A DNA stretch of 46,210 nucleotides, taken from the NCBI GenBank assembly GCA_900770665.1, contig CAAGKZ010000008.1, positions 1 through 46,210 of the forward strand, given 5' to 3'. Shown piece after piece: positions 34,697 to 43,189 of this stretch (the first letter of the stretch is position 1; every line of letters begins with the position of its first letter). Source of the DNA: Bacteroidaceae bacterium. Its GTDB lineage: Bacteria; Bacteroidota; Bacteroidia; Bacteroidales; Bacteroidaceae. The position numbers and the translations under genes were made by a program. A model generated the notes under the pieces. It saw nothing but the letters and a program-made list of their open reading frames with translations. It made no database searches and was not told the DNA's origin.

Positions 34697-37600
34697 ATGA
34701 AACTGAAATCTTTACTAACCGCATTCTTTGTAATGCTTGCAACCTTTGCCATGGCACAGGTTGAGGATGGAAAGGTTTACCGCATCGTAAGTGCCAAATA
34801 TGGTACGGTGATGTCGGAAAGTCCAATCCTGCACACACTTTCATGCGCGTCAAAAGGCGCAGCTACCGACTATCACGAGATGTGGCAGTTCGATGCTGCC
34901 GATGACGGCAAATTTACTATCAAGAACGTCTACACACAGCGTTACATGCAGTACGAGGCTGGTCGTAATGTGCAGTGGAAGACCGGGCTGTCCGAGACTA
35001 AGTTTACTGTTACAGAGCATCCTTCATTGAAGGGTTATTATAACATCGACCTTACTCCTACAAAGAACTGGGGCGCACACTGCGACGGCAGTTCTAACAT
35101 CGTACCCTGGAGTTATGGCGAGGGTGAAATATCCGGTACAGAGTGGACATTTGAGCTTGTAAACATCAGTGCCGACGAGATTACTGCTGCAGCTGCAGCA
35201 TACCAGGACTATGCAAAGGTGCTTGACAATGCCGATGCCATTGCTTCAAAGATAGCTGCTCTCTTCCAGGACAAGGCATGCACCTCTTTGAAAGCCGAGT
35301 GGGCAGCAAAGAGCGATGCTGAGGTTGTTGCAGCATTGGAGGGCGTTCCTGCCGACCTGCAGGCGGCTGTTCTCAAGATAAAGAACAATAGTTGGGACAC
35401 TGTTACACGTGAGCAGGAGTTCCGTGTATATGACTACAAACCATACAGCAACCCCGAGGTTTGGGCCAACAATCTTTTTACACGCCCTTACAACCGTATA
35501 AACAACCCTACAGGTATCAGCACAAGCGACTCAAAGAGCTTCATCTATGTGTTCGTAGAGAATATACCCGAGGGTACTACAATTGACCTTGCCGAGATGG
35601 CAAGCACCAAGTATTTTGGTAACGACACACGTTTGAAGGAGGGTTTGAACATTGTTCCTTGTGCAAACAAGGACGGCTCGCTCTACATCCGCTATGTGTG
35701 CGAGACAGCTATCGACGGCAAGAAACTTGCCGACTATCCTACTGTGAAGGTTCACATTGAGGGTGGTTACGTAAACGGTTTCTGGAGCAAGGAGCGCGGC
35801 CATACCAACGAGGATTGGGTGTACATGCGCGACAACATGTTCAAGAACCCAATGGCTGTGCAGGCAGCCGGTGACCTCACCGTGCTCAACTTCCGCACAT
35901 ACGAATTCCTCAAGGAGTGCCCTAACAATATAGAGGGTGTTATGCGCCTTTGGGACTTCTGGAACAGCCGTCAGAACCACTACATGGCTCTCGACAAGTA
36001 CTATCCATGGATGAACAACAAGCAGCTTGCCATGAGTGACGACAATGGCTTTATGGATGCAAGTTCATACCGTACACACTACAACAACAACACACTGAGC
36101 ACAATTGTGAACTATGACCTGCTTATTGCCGATGCCGGCAGCTCTTGGGGTCCTAACCACGAGATTGGTCACACAAACCAGTATGCGTTCCAGATTGTGG
36201 GTACATCAGAGGTAAGTAACAATGCGCTTACAAACTTTGCAATCTTTGACCAGGGTACACACGTGAGCCGTGGTAACAACATGGATAACCAGATTCTCGA
36301 CTTCGAGAACAAGATTCCATACGTTGTACGCGGCGAGGGTATGTATGGCTCAAAGCTCTTCAGCATGACACGTATGTACTTCCAGTTGTTCCTCTACTTC
36401 CACGCTGCAGAGAAGGATACCACATTCTATCCCCGTCTGTTCGAGAAGTTGCGTTACGACCGTCTGCCGGGTTGGGGTACAGGTTCATGGGATGAACTCG
36501 ACGAGAACGGTTTCTACAAGAACTCTGTAAATGCAGCAAAAGACCAGTTGAAGTTTGCCGAGGCTTGCTGTGAGATTGCACAGATGGACCTCAGCGAGTT
36601 CTTCGAGGCTTGGGGCTTCTTCATCCCAATGAAGAATGCGTTTGTGGGCGACTATGGTCACCACTGGGTTTACCTGCTCGAGGAGGATGCCAAGGCAAGC
36701 AAGGCGCGCATGCAGCAGTATGAGAAGAAGGGCGGTCACTTGATGTTCCTTGAGGACCGCGTACGCAAATCGCCAAGAAAGAAGAGCCCATTCTGCGACG
36801 GCACAGGCTATCGTGCAAACTATGCCGACTGGGATGGCGAGACTATCGGAACTGTCGGTAACTTTGGCCAGTGGATGGATTACATTGACGAGACTGTGAA
36901 GGCTCAGGGTTACTACTATGCCGTTTCAAAGGGCAAGGTGGTTATCAAGGAGGCCGAGGGTGCAAGCGGTGCGCTTGGTTTCAAGCTCTACAATGCCGAG
37001 ACAGGTGAGCTGCTCTCTTACACTAACAAGTATGAGATGAATGTACCTGTAACAGCGAGTGGTGCGCCTTTGAAGGTTGTTGCTGCACAGGCCGACGGTA
37101 CTGACTATGTAGTGCCTCACGCTTCACAGGGTCCCGAGTCAATGCAGAAAGAGGCTCTTGACGGTTCATTGAAATCGGCAAGTGCAATCATCGCCAAAAA
37201 GGCTGCAGCAACTACCGTTGTGGGTTATTACTATCCCGAGGCTATTGCAGACCTGGAGGCTTTGTACAAAGAGGCGAATGCTGCATACAAGGCAAATGAC
37301 ACAAGCAAGTACTCGTTTGCCGAGTGGAGCATCATGCTCGACGACGAGTGCAGCAAGGTGCTGAACAACGAGGATGCACGTATTCTCATCAAGGAGGGTA
37401 CTGTATTTACAATGAGACGTTTGACAGGTACTAACAGAGGAGCTTATGCTGCGGGAGAGTATCCGGTAGCGCAAAAGAGTGATTCCAAGGGTAAAATTAA
37501 CTGGACTATCGAGTATGCCGGTAAGTCCGGAGAGTATTACATGAAGAGCACTTCTACCGGTTACTATGTGACAAATATCAGTACTTCAAATGTTTTCCTT

Positions 37601-38626
37601 GAGTCAAAGAAACAGAGCGATGCTGTCAAATTCACTGTAGGTTATACAGATGATGGTGGTGTGAACTTTATTTCGGTTGCAAATCCTGATTTGACAATGG
37701 GTCTTAGCGATGGAGGCAGTGTTACCGGTTTGCCTCTCAATGAGACCGGTGCTAAGTGGCGCGTGGATATTGTAGAGGATAATTCACTTGCATTCTACAC
37801 TGCAGCAATCGAGGATTTGATGGCCGAGGCTAACATTAAGATTACCGAGGTTCTTAACCTTGACAGCCTGCAGACAATGAATATATTCAAAGATGGTATT
37901 ATTGTAAAGGACAACAACCTCAATACTTATGCACTCAATTTGCTCGATACATACTATGAGGTATCGGCAAACAAGGAAGGTGCTGCAGTTACACAGTTGC
38001 AGAAATATGTTGAGAGATTGCGCAAGCAGCTTGCCGACATTGAGGGCAAGTATATTGTGACAGCTCCTATTGTGACAAAGGGTGAGCAGGTTGTTTGGTA
38101 TTATATCATAAGCAACAAGAGCGAGGAGTTTGTAAGTATCTCTACAAGTACACAGGCATCACGTAAGGGACGTCTGGAGATGACAACAGAGGTTACCGAT
38201 GATGCTTTGTGGAGCTTTGCATCTACCGGTAAGCCCGGTGAGTTCAGACTCTACAATGCAGGCCAGCAGGGCTTTGTATACCGCCAGGGCACAAAGAACT
38301 ATCTGTTTACATCGGCCGAGGAGGATTATATTCCTGTAACAATTGAGTACGATGCAAAGAATGGTGGCCTGCTCATGACTGCTGCCGACAAGAATATCTA
38401 TGATGGTGGTAATGCAGTACAGCTTTCAGCCTCTAAGTCTTACTGGAGGGTACAGATTGCCCTCATAGAGAACAACAAGGAGGTTGCCGACATTATCACA
38501 ACTATCGAGAACGTGATTCCCGAGGCTGACACCTACGGTGTAATCTATGACCTCAGCGGCCGCCGCGTTATCAACCCTGAAAGAGGTATCTTCATCCAGG
38601 GTGGCAAAAAGGTGTTGGTAAAGTAA
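34697..38626 (+). CDS. Secreted M60 family metallopeptidase, long form
   Basis: A 1309-residue exported peptidase; ATG 34697 begins the signal peptide (1-21, ending FAMAQ), so an earlier in-frame start is rejected. A beta-trefoil/ricin-like region follows (about 22-160), then an M60 module: FRVYDYKPYSNP near 240, HIEGGYVNGFW near 355, and the zinc motif HEIGH at 488-492 with a downstream Glu (TSEVSNN), matching HExxHx(8-28)E. M60 enzymes cut O-glycosylated proteins such as mucins. The rest contains a glutamine/lysine-rich helical part, further trefoil-like repeats (GEYYMKSTSTGYYV; VWYYIISNKSEEFVSI) and the tail IYDLSGRRVINPERGIFIQG ending GKKVLVK. It is a paralogue of the gene at 39229. Zinc binding is clear; substrate is inferred. 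Confidence 0.88.
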   Translation: MKLKSLLTAFFVMLATFAMAQVEDGKVYRIVSAKYGTVMSESPILHTLSCASKGAATDYHEMWQFDAADDGKFTIKNVYTQRYMQYEAGRNVQWKTGLSETKFTVTEHPSLKGYYNIDLTPTKNWGAHCDGSSNIVPWSYGEGEISGTEWTFELVNISADEITAAAAAYQDYAKVLDNADAIASKIAALFQDKACTSLKAEWAAKSDAEVVAALEGVPADLQAAVLKIKNNSWDTVTREQEFRVYDYKPYSNPEVWANNLFTRPYNRINNPTGISTSDSKSFIYVFVENIPEGTTIDLAEMASTKYFGNDTRLKEGLNIVPCANKDGSLYIRYVCETAIDGKKLADYPTVKVHIEGGYVNGFWSKERGHTNEDWVYMRDNMFKNPMAVQAAGDLTVLNFRTYEFLKECPNNIEGVMRLWDFWNSRQNHYMALDKYYPWMNNKQLAMSDDNGFMDASSYRTHYNNNTLSTIVNYDLLIADAGSSWGPNHEIGHTNQYAFQIVGTSEVSNNALTNFAIFDQGTHVSRGNNMDNQILDFENKIPYVVRGEGMYGSKLFSMTRMYFQLFLYFHAAEKDTTFYPRLFEKLRYDRLPGWGTGSWDELDENGFYKNSVNAAKDQLKFAEACCEIAQMDLSEFFEAWGFFIPMKNAFVGDYGHHWVYLLEEDAKASKARMQQYEKKGGHLMFLEDRVRKSPRKKSPFCDGTGYRANYADWDGETIGTVGNFGQWMDYIDETVKAQGYYYAVSKGKVVIKEAEGASGALGFKLYNAETGELLSYTNKYEMNVPVTASGAPLKVVAAQADGTDYVVPHASQGPESMQKEALDGSLKSASAIIAKKAAATTVVGYYYPEAIADLEALYKEANAAYKANDTSKYSFAEWSIMLDDECSKVLNNEDARILIKEGTVFTMRRLTGTNRGAYAAGEYPVAQKSDSKGKINWTIEYAGKSGEYYMKSTSTGYYVTNISTSNVFLESKKQSDAVKFTVGYTDDGGVNFISVANPDLTMGLSDGGSVTGLPLNETGAKWRVDIVEDNSLAFYTAAIEDLMAEANIKITEVLNLDSLQTMNIFKDGIIVKDNNLNTYALNLLDTYYEVSANKEGAAVTQLQKYVERLRKQLADIEGKYIVTAPIVTKGEQVVWYYIISNKSEEFVSISTSTQASRKGRLEMTTEVTDDALWSFASTGKPGEFRLYNAGQQGFVYRQGTKNYLFTSAEEDYIPVTIEYDAKNGGLLMTAADKNIYDGGNAVQLSASKSYWRVQIALIENNKEVADIITTIENVIPEADTYGVIYDLSGRRVINPERGIFIQGGKKVLVK

Positions 38627-38698
38627 ACCCCACCCAACCCTCCCCATAATGGGATGGCTTGAAAATATAGGAATTGAGATTCTTCGCTTTCGCTCAGA

Positions 38699-38727
38699 AT
38701 GACATTAATAGTCTATTGTCATCCTGA
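38699..38727 (+). repeat. 29-base direct repeat, right copy
   Basis: Identical to 34514-34542 by eye. It lies 73 bases after the stop of the first M60 gene. Confidence 0.85.
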
Positions 38728-38830
38728 ACGAAAGTGAAGGATCTTTCTTTTTTGTAGGTTAGCCTGCGTGTTCTTGTCATCCTGAACGAAAGTGAAGGCT
38801 CTCTCTTTTTTGTAGGAATGAGTAATGAAA

Positions 38831-39085
38831 AACTGTCCCTCTTTACGAAGAGGGACGAGCGCAGCGGAGGGAGTTTGAATACACCACGCGGACACGGCAT
38901 GCCGTGTCCCTACAATACGTGTAAAAAACATCCGCGCGTAGGGGCGGACCGGTGTGTCCGCCCAAAATAACAGATAGCAATGGCATTCAGGGCAGACACG
39001 CAGGTCTGCCCCTACAGACCGTGAGAAACACCAACGCACGGACACGGCATCGCAACAACTGTCCCTCTTTAAGAGGGACGAGCAA
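38831..39085 (-). repeat. Inverted repeat, right copy
   Basis: Reverse complement of 29703-29970 with small indels outside the core; the 177-base core (38864-39040) has about ten mismatches to 29748-29924. Confidence 0.8.
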
Positions 39086-39176
39086 CGAAGTTGCGGAGGG
39101 AGTTTACAGAGCACTCATATACCTTATATAATATATAAAACTCCAATTATTGCTTATTTGCTTAAAATGCACTACT

Positions 39177-39207
39177 TTTGATGCTGTATTATATTTGGGT
39201 AACTTTG
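39177..39207 (+). promoter_or_regulatory. Promoter of the second M60 gene
   Basis: TTTG at 39177-39180, a 19-base spacer and TAACTTTG at 39200-39207 form a textbook Bacteroidetes promoter, 21 bases before the ATG. Two more -7-like boxes overlap (TACTTTTG at 39173, TATATTTG at 39190). Confidence 0.75.
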
Positions 39208-39228
39208 TAAAATATAAAACCTAAAAAT

Positions 39229-41958
39229 ATGAAATTAAGAAATCTACTTCTTTCATTCCTGTTGCTTGTTGTGGCTGTGGCTGCAAATGCACAGCTGACA
39301 ACAAACAATGCACAGCGCTATTATGCCGAGTTCAAGAACTACTTTGAGGATGACATCTGTACCGAACTTAAAGTACCGTACAATGCCATGACCGACGAGC
39401 AGATGCGTACTACAATGAGTGCAATGCCCGAGGAACTTATAAACATTGCCATCAAGGTGAAAAACAACGCTTGGGAAAAGCGCGAGAAGGAGTTCCGCGT
39501 GTTCGAGGCAAAGCCTTACAGCAATTCCTACAACTGGAAGTACCTGATGAATGTGAGACAGTACAGCGAACTGCAGAACCCCACAGGTATCAGTGCCGAC
39601 AATGAGTATCTGCTCATTTTTGTAGGCAGCGAGTTACCCGATTCCATTTGGATGGAACTCTCTCCTGTTGCAGGAAACATGCCCCGTCCATTGATGACGA
39701 ATGTGCTCACAAGCGGTTTGAACGTGGTGAAAATCCCCGACACCGAGGGCGATGACCGTATGTTGTTCATCCAGTATTATGTTGATACCGATTCGACAGC
39801 CACAAGCAAGAAGCTTGCCGATTATCCCAACGTTCCCATTCACATCGAGGGTGGTTATGTAAACGGTTACTTTGACCTCTCACGTCACACCGACGAGGAT
39901 TGGCGCGACATGACACAGAACATGATGAAGCACTACTCGGTTCAGGTGCTTGGCGAGAGGGTGATGTTCCACATGGAGCTCAAGAATGTGCTGGCGGCTT
40001 GCCCCAACACAATCACCGATGCCATCAAGTGGTGGGACCAGTGTGTGAAGTGGCAGCATGAACTGATGGGTGCCGATAAGTACTATGACCGCTGGAACGA
40101 CCTTATTATGGCAAAGGATGGTTATGAGGGTATGTTTATGTATGCCACCGAGACATATACTTATTATGAGCATTACACACTGCCCGACATCCTGCCTTGG
40201 GAGAAGGTGTATGCCGACCCGGGACAGATGTGGGGACCTGCTCACGAAATTGGCCACGTGAACCAGAATGCAATAAATATTGTTTCTTGTACCGAGGCTA
40301 CCAACAACCTGTTTGCCAATGCACAGATTTTCCGCACCGGAAAGACCACCACACGCGGTAACGGTGTGAGTGTGTGCCGCGAGGATTTCAGTAACAGGAC
40401 TCCGTTCCCGTTGCGCGGTAGTGATATTATCGCAAAATCGAGAATGTTCTTCCAGCTCTATCTCTATTTCCACGCTACAGGCAAGGATACCACTTTCTAT
40501 CCAAGAGTTTTCGAGGCTTTGCGCAAGAATCCGCTTGACAAGGGGCCAAAAGACCGCAACTGGACATCGCTTACACAGGCGAAGGATGACCAACTGAGGT
40601 TTGCCGAGGTGTGCTGCGAGGTGGCACAAATGGACTTGAGTGAGTTCTTTGAGGCTTGGGGCTTGTTCGAGCCTATGACTGATGCCGGTGTGGGCGATTA
40701 TGAGAATTTTATCGTGAATCTGACCAAAGAGGAGGCCGAGGCAAGCCGTGCGCGCATGCAGCGATATGAGAAGAAGGGTGGTCACCTCATCTTCATAGAG
40801 GACCGCATAAAGCCATCGCCAAGAACAGACGGCGTAGAAGGTAACAGGCTCAACTTCAACGATGAGTTTGCTATTGGTAAGATGGGTAGCACAGGCCAGT
40901 GGGGCGACTACATTGACGAGAGTGTGAAGGCGCAGGGCTACTATTTCGCAAGAATTCAGAACACAATTACAATAAAGGAGGCTGCCGGCGCAAAAGGCGC
41001 TCTCGGTTTTAAGCTATACAATGCTGTTACGGGTGAGCTGCTCGACTTTAACAACGCCTTTAAATTGGCAGTGCCTGTTGCGCATGCCAATGCTCCGTTG
41101 ACAGTGGTGGCGGCGCAGGCCGATGGTACCGATTATATAGTTCCCGATGTTGCCGAAAGTGATGACGAGGAGATGCAACTTGAGGCGTTGAATGCTACAT
41201 TGTCGACAGTGAAGAGTCTCACAAGCAAGACTACAACAACAGGTAAGGAGATTGGACACTTCTACAAGAGTGCATTGACCGAAATAAACGCGCTCTATAA
41301 CGAGGCAAAGGCTGCCGCCGACAACAAGGATACAAGCAAGCATAGCTACAAGGAGTGGATTGCGTTGCTCGAAAAGGAGATGCAGGCGTTGAAGAATGAC
41401 CCTGCTGCACGTGCTTATCTGAAAGAACTTGACGTGTACACACTTACCAATGGCGAGATGAGAAGCTATGGCTTGTGTTATGACAAGTATGGGCTGAAGG
41501 CGAACACTGCCTCGCAGATGGCAAATACATCTCCCGACAAGCGTTGGATGTTCGAGAGTGCAGGTGTGGCTCATCACTACTACATAAAGAACAAGAACGG
41601 CCTTTACATCAACGACATGGCAAGCAATGGCGCATCGTGCAGCGGTGATAGCCAGGCATCGGCTTGGGTGTTCAAGGCAAATTATCTTGATGATGGCTCC
41701 ATTTACTTCACCACACAGAATGGCGAATTATACCTGACATTGGATATCAACAACTATAATATCTATGCCGGTACCGAGCTTGTGAAAGCTGCTACTTGGG
41801 GCATACGTGCCGTGGAGATGAATAATACGGCTATTGAGGAAGTTGAGTTTGAAGACGAAGAGGTGAAAGGTGAAATATTTGACCTCGCCGGCCGCAAGGT
41901 TGAGAACCCTACAAAGGGTATGTATATTGTTGATGGCAAGAAGGTGTTTATAAAGTAA
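39229..41958 (+). CDS. Secreted M60 family metallopeptidase, short form
   Basis: A 909-residue exported peptidase with signal peptide (1-21, ending AANAQ). It starts directly with a short helical segment and the M60 module: FRVFEAKPYSNS near 88, HIEGGYVNGYF near 205, and the zinc motif HEIGH at 339-343 with a downstream Glu (SCTEATNN). YEKKGGHLIFIEDRIKPSPR and the SLGFKLYNA-like part (GALGFKLYNAVTGELL) are shared with the long paralogue, which it resembles throughout, but it lacks the N-terminal trefoil and one of the later repeat parts. The tail is IFDLAGRKVENPTKGMYIVD ending GKKVFIK. It has its own promoter and ends before a long hairpin. Likely a glycoprotein-degrading peptidase; substrate is inferred. 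Confidence 0.88.
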   Translation: MKLRNLLLSFLLLVVAVAANAQLTTNNAQRYYAEFKNYFEDDICTELKVPYNAMTDEQMRTTMSAMPEELINIAIKVKNNAWEKREKEFRVFEAKPYSNSYNWKYLMNVRQYSELQNPTGISADNEYLLIFVGSELPDSIWMELSPVAGNMPRPLMTNVLTSGLNVVKIPDTEGDDRMLFIQYYVDTDSTATSKKLADYPNVPIHIEGGYVNGYFDLSRHTDEDWRDMTQNMMKHYSVQVLGERVMFHMELKNVLAACPNTITDAIKWWDQCVKWQHELMGADKYYDRWNDLIMAKDGYEGMFMYATETYTYYEHYTLPDILPWEKVYADPGQMWGPAHEIGHVNQNAINIVSCTEATNNLFANAQIFRTGKTTTRGNGVSVCREDFSNRTPFPLRGSDIIAKSRMFFQLYLYFHATGKDTTFYPRVFEALRKNPLDKGPKDRNWTSLTQAKDDQLRFAEVCCEVAQMDLSEFFEAWGLFEPMTDAGVGDYENFIVNLTKEEAEASRARMQRYEKKGGHLIFIEDRIKPSPRTDGVEGNRLNFNDEFAIGKMGSTGQWGDYIDESVKAQGYYFARIQNTITIKEAAGAKGALGFKLYNAVTGELLDFNNAFKLAVPVAHANAPLTVVAAQADGTDYIVPDVAESDDEEMQLEALNATLSTVKSLTSKTTTTGKEIGHFYKSALTEINALYNEAKAAADNKDTSKHSYKEWIALLEKEMQALKNDPAARAYLKELDVYTLTNGEMRSYGLCYDKYGLKANTASQMANTSPDKRWMFESAGVAHHYYIKNKNGLYINDMASNGASCSGDSQASAWVFKANYLDDGSIYFTTQNGELYLTLDINNYNIYAGTELVKAATWGIRAVEMNNTAIEEVEFEDEEVKGEIFDLAGRKVENPTKGMYIVDGKKVFIK

Positions 41959-41964
41959 TACGCT

Positions 41965-42022
41965 AAATACATAATACATAAAAAGGCAGCCAATGGGCTG
42001 CCTTTTTATGTATTATGTATTT
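41965..42022. terminator. 27-bp perfect hairpin, terminator
   Basis: Positions 41965-41991 and 41996-42022 are perfect reverse complements around an AATG loop. The inner GGCAGCC/GGCTGCC part with TTTTT after it is a classic terminator; the outer AT-rich arms (AAATACATAATACAT) extend it well beyond the usual length. It works in either direction, stopping the M60 gene and possibly transcripts from the right. Confidence 0.85.
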
Positions 42023-42437
42023 AGGAACTGAAAACTGAAATGTGAGAACTGAAAACTTGTTTGCACGAGCTTTCGCCTTTAACCACACTTCGTGTGCTTG
42101 AATATGCTCCTGCTCGGCATATTAAAAGTAAACTTTTTCTCAGCTGTTAACTCCGTTGATTTTTCGTTCGCTCACTACAAAAGTTAAAACAAGTTTTACT
42201 TTCGTTCGCTTAATTGAAAAATTCGCTTACTCGCAGCTTTAACCGCACTTCGTGCGCTTGAAGTTGCTTATGCTCGCTGTAAAAGCTCAAACCAGTTTGG
42301 CTTTTGCTCGCTCACACGCAACTTTCACCTTTAATCGCACTGACGTGCGCTTGAACCTGCTTTCGCTCGGCATAGTAAAAGTAAACTTTTTCTCTGCTCT
42401 CGCTTACTCGCAGCTTTCAGTTTTCAGTTTTCACCTT
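42023..42437. repeat. Non-coding tract of GCACTTCGTGC and CTTTCAGTTTTC repeats
   Basis: No gene is seen. Copies of TTTAACCGCACTTCGTGCGC (42238-42257) and variants at 42077 (ACCACACTTCGTGTGC) and 42330 (ATCGCACTGACGTGCGC) alternate with ACTGAAAACTGAAA or CTTTCAGTTTTCAGTTTTCA phrases and AAAGTAAACTTTTTCTC units (42125 and 42377). The last phrase runs into the stop codon of the PqqD-like gene. Confidence 0.7.
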
Positions 42438-42713
42438 TCAGTTTATTTCAAGGAGTTCCATCTCCTTCCAACGCTCTATAATCATTTCGCAATCCTCGCG
42501 TGCAATGCTCTCCTCGACTTCGTACTCGGCAAGGAGCAATGCTACCATGTCATCTGTTGTGAATGCGTCTTTGGCAGCTACATTCTCCCAAAGATAGGCC
42601 GCTGTTTCATTGAGGCTGATGATTTTGCTGTAATCGACGTTGTCTGCACCTGCGGGAACTATGATGTACTCGCCGCACACGTTCTGTATCTCAAATCCTT
42701 TCTTGATTTTCAT
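42438..42713 (-). CDS. PqqD family protein
   Basis: A 91-residue protein matching PqqD-like RiPP recognition elements: an N-terminal beta part (KIKKGFEIQNVCGEYIIVPA), then SLNETAAYLWENV, and a helical end ELEVEE-type stretch (LLAEYEVEESIAREDCEMII). Such domains bind the leader of a precursor peptide and present it to modifying enzymes. The ATG at 42713 is chosen because the upstream open frame overlaps the S24/S26 gene. It is the third gene of a compact set after the HprK-like kinase and the peptidase (20-base gap). No precursor peptide gene is evident in the window. Confidence 0.82.
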   Translation of the reverse strand: MKIKKGFEIQNVCGEYIIVPAGADNVDYSKIISLNETAAYLWENVAAKDAFTTDDMVALLLAEYEVEESIAREDCEMIIERWKEMELLEIN

Positions 42714-42733
42714 ATTCTTGTTTTTTAAAATTG

Positions 42734-43189
42734 TTATATTCTCCGGTATATGGCTAGCAGTATGCGGCGCAAAGGTTTCAAAGCGTTCCATGTAACCGAG
42801 TAGAACTTCCACTTGCGGCTGTCGGTGCCAATTTCTTTGCCTTTGCGTATGAAACCATCGGCAATGCCAACGATTTTGTCCTGCGTGAACTGCTCGGTCA
42901 TCTGCAGTGGGTTGCCATCGCCACGCATGGTGTATGTGCCATCCTCTATTTTTATTACCCTGTGCAGTGCATATACCTGTTCGCGAACCTCGGCCAGTAC
43001 CACGTCGCCAATTTCCGGTTCGCGGGGCGGGACAAGTATGACCTTGTCGCGTCCGTCTTCGAGAAATGGACGCATGCTGAACCCGCGCACAACAAATGTA
43101 ACGCTCTTTTTGCCGGTGCTGAAAGCGCGTTTTATCTCTTGCATGAACAGGTGGTTGTTCACTCTCTTTTGGGTTATTCCGGTGCTCAT
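42734..43189 (-). CDS. S24/S26 family peptidase
   Basis: A 151-residue signal-peptidase-like enzyme. The nucleophile is Ser38 in VVRGFSMRPFLEDG; the box GDVVLAEV (61-68) and ALHRVIK (74-80) follow, then the GDGNPL motif. His76 stands where bacterial signal peptidase I has its Lys, so the active site looks like the Ser/His type of Sec11. There is no N-terminal membrane helix; the C-terminal LKPLRRILLAIYRRI is amphipathic. Its ATG overlaps the stop of the HprK-like gene by four bases (ATGA at 43186-43189). Its natural role is probably to cleave a leader or signal in a modified peptide, an inference from neighbours. Confidence 0.82.
   Translation of the reverse strand: MSTGITQKRVNNHLFMQEIKRAFSTGKKSVTFVVRGFSMRPFLEDGRDKVILVPPREPEIGDVVLAEVREQVYALHRVIKIEDGTYTMRGDGNPLQMTEQFTQDKIVGIADGFIRKGKEIGTDSRKWKFYSVTWNALKPLRRILLAIYRRI

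Larger units (their letters stand above)
38641..39115. repeat. Non-coding repeat mosaic between the M60 genes
   Basis: No gene is present between the two M60 genes. Units in order: GATTCTTCGCTTTCGCTCAG (reverse form) at 38679, GTCATCCTGAACGAAAGTGA at 38718 and again at 38776 (each followed by AGGATCT or AGGCTCT and a T-rich TTTTTTGTAGG), GTCCCTCTTTACGAAGAGGGAC hairpin at about 38834-38856, palindrome GGACACGGCATGCCGTGTCC at 38890-38909, GGGGCGGACC...GTCCGCCC at 38941-38963, GGGCAGAC...GTCTGCCCC at 38990-39013, and a last GTCCCTCTTTAAGAGGGAC hairpin at 39061-39079. The order mirrors 29703-29970. Confidence 0.8.

Noticed and set aside
29703..39085. Composite transposon or insertion sequence around the secreted-protein genes
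   Set aside because: There is no transposase or integrase gene and the flanking repeats are themselves built of dispersed short units, so only an inverted repeat pair is claimed.
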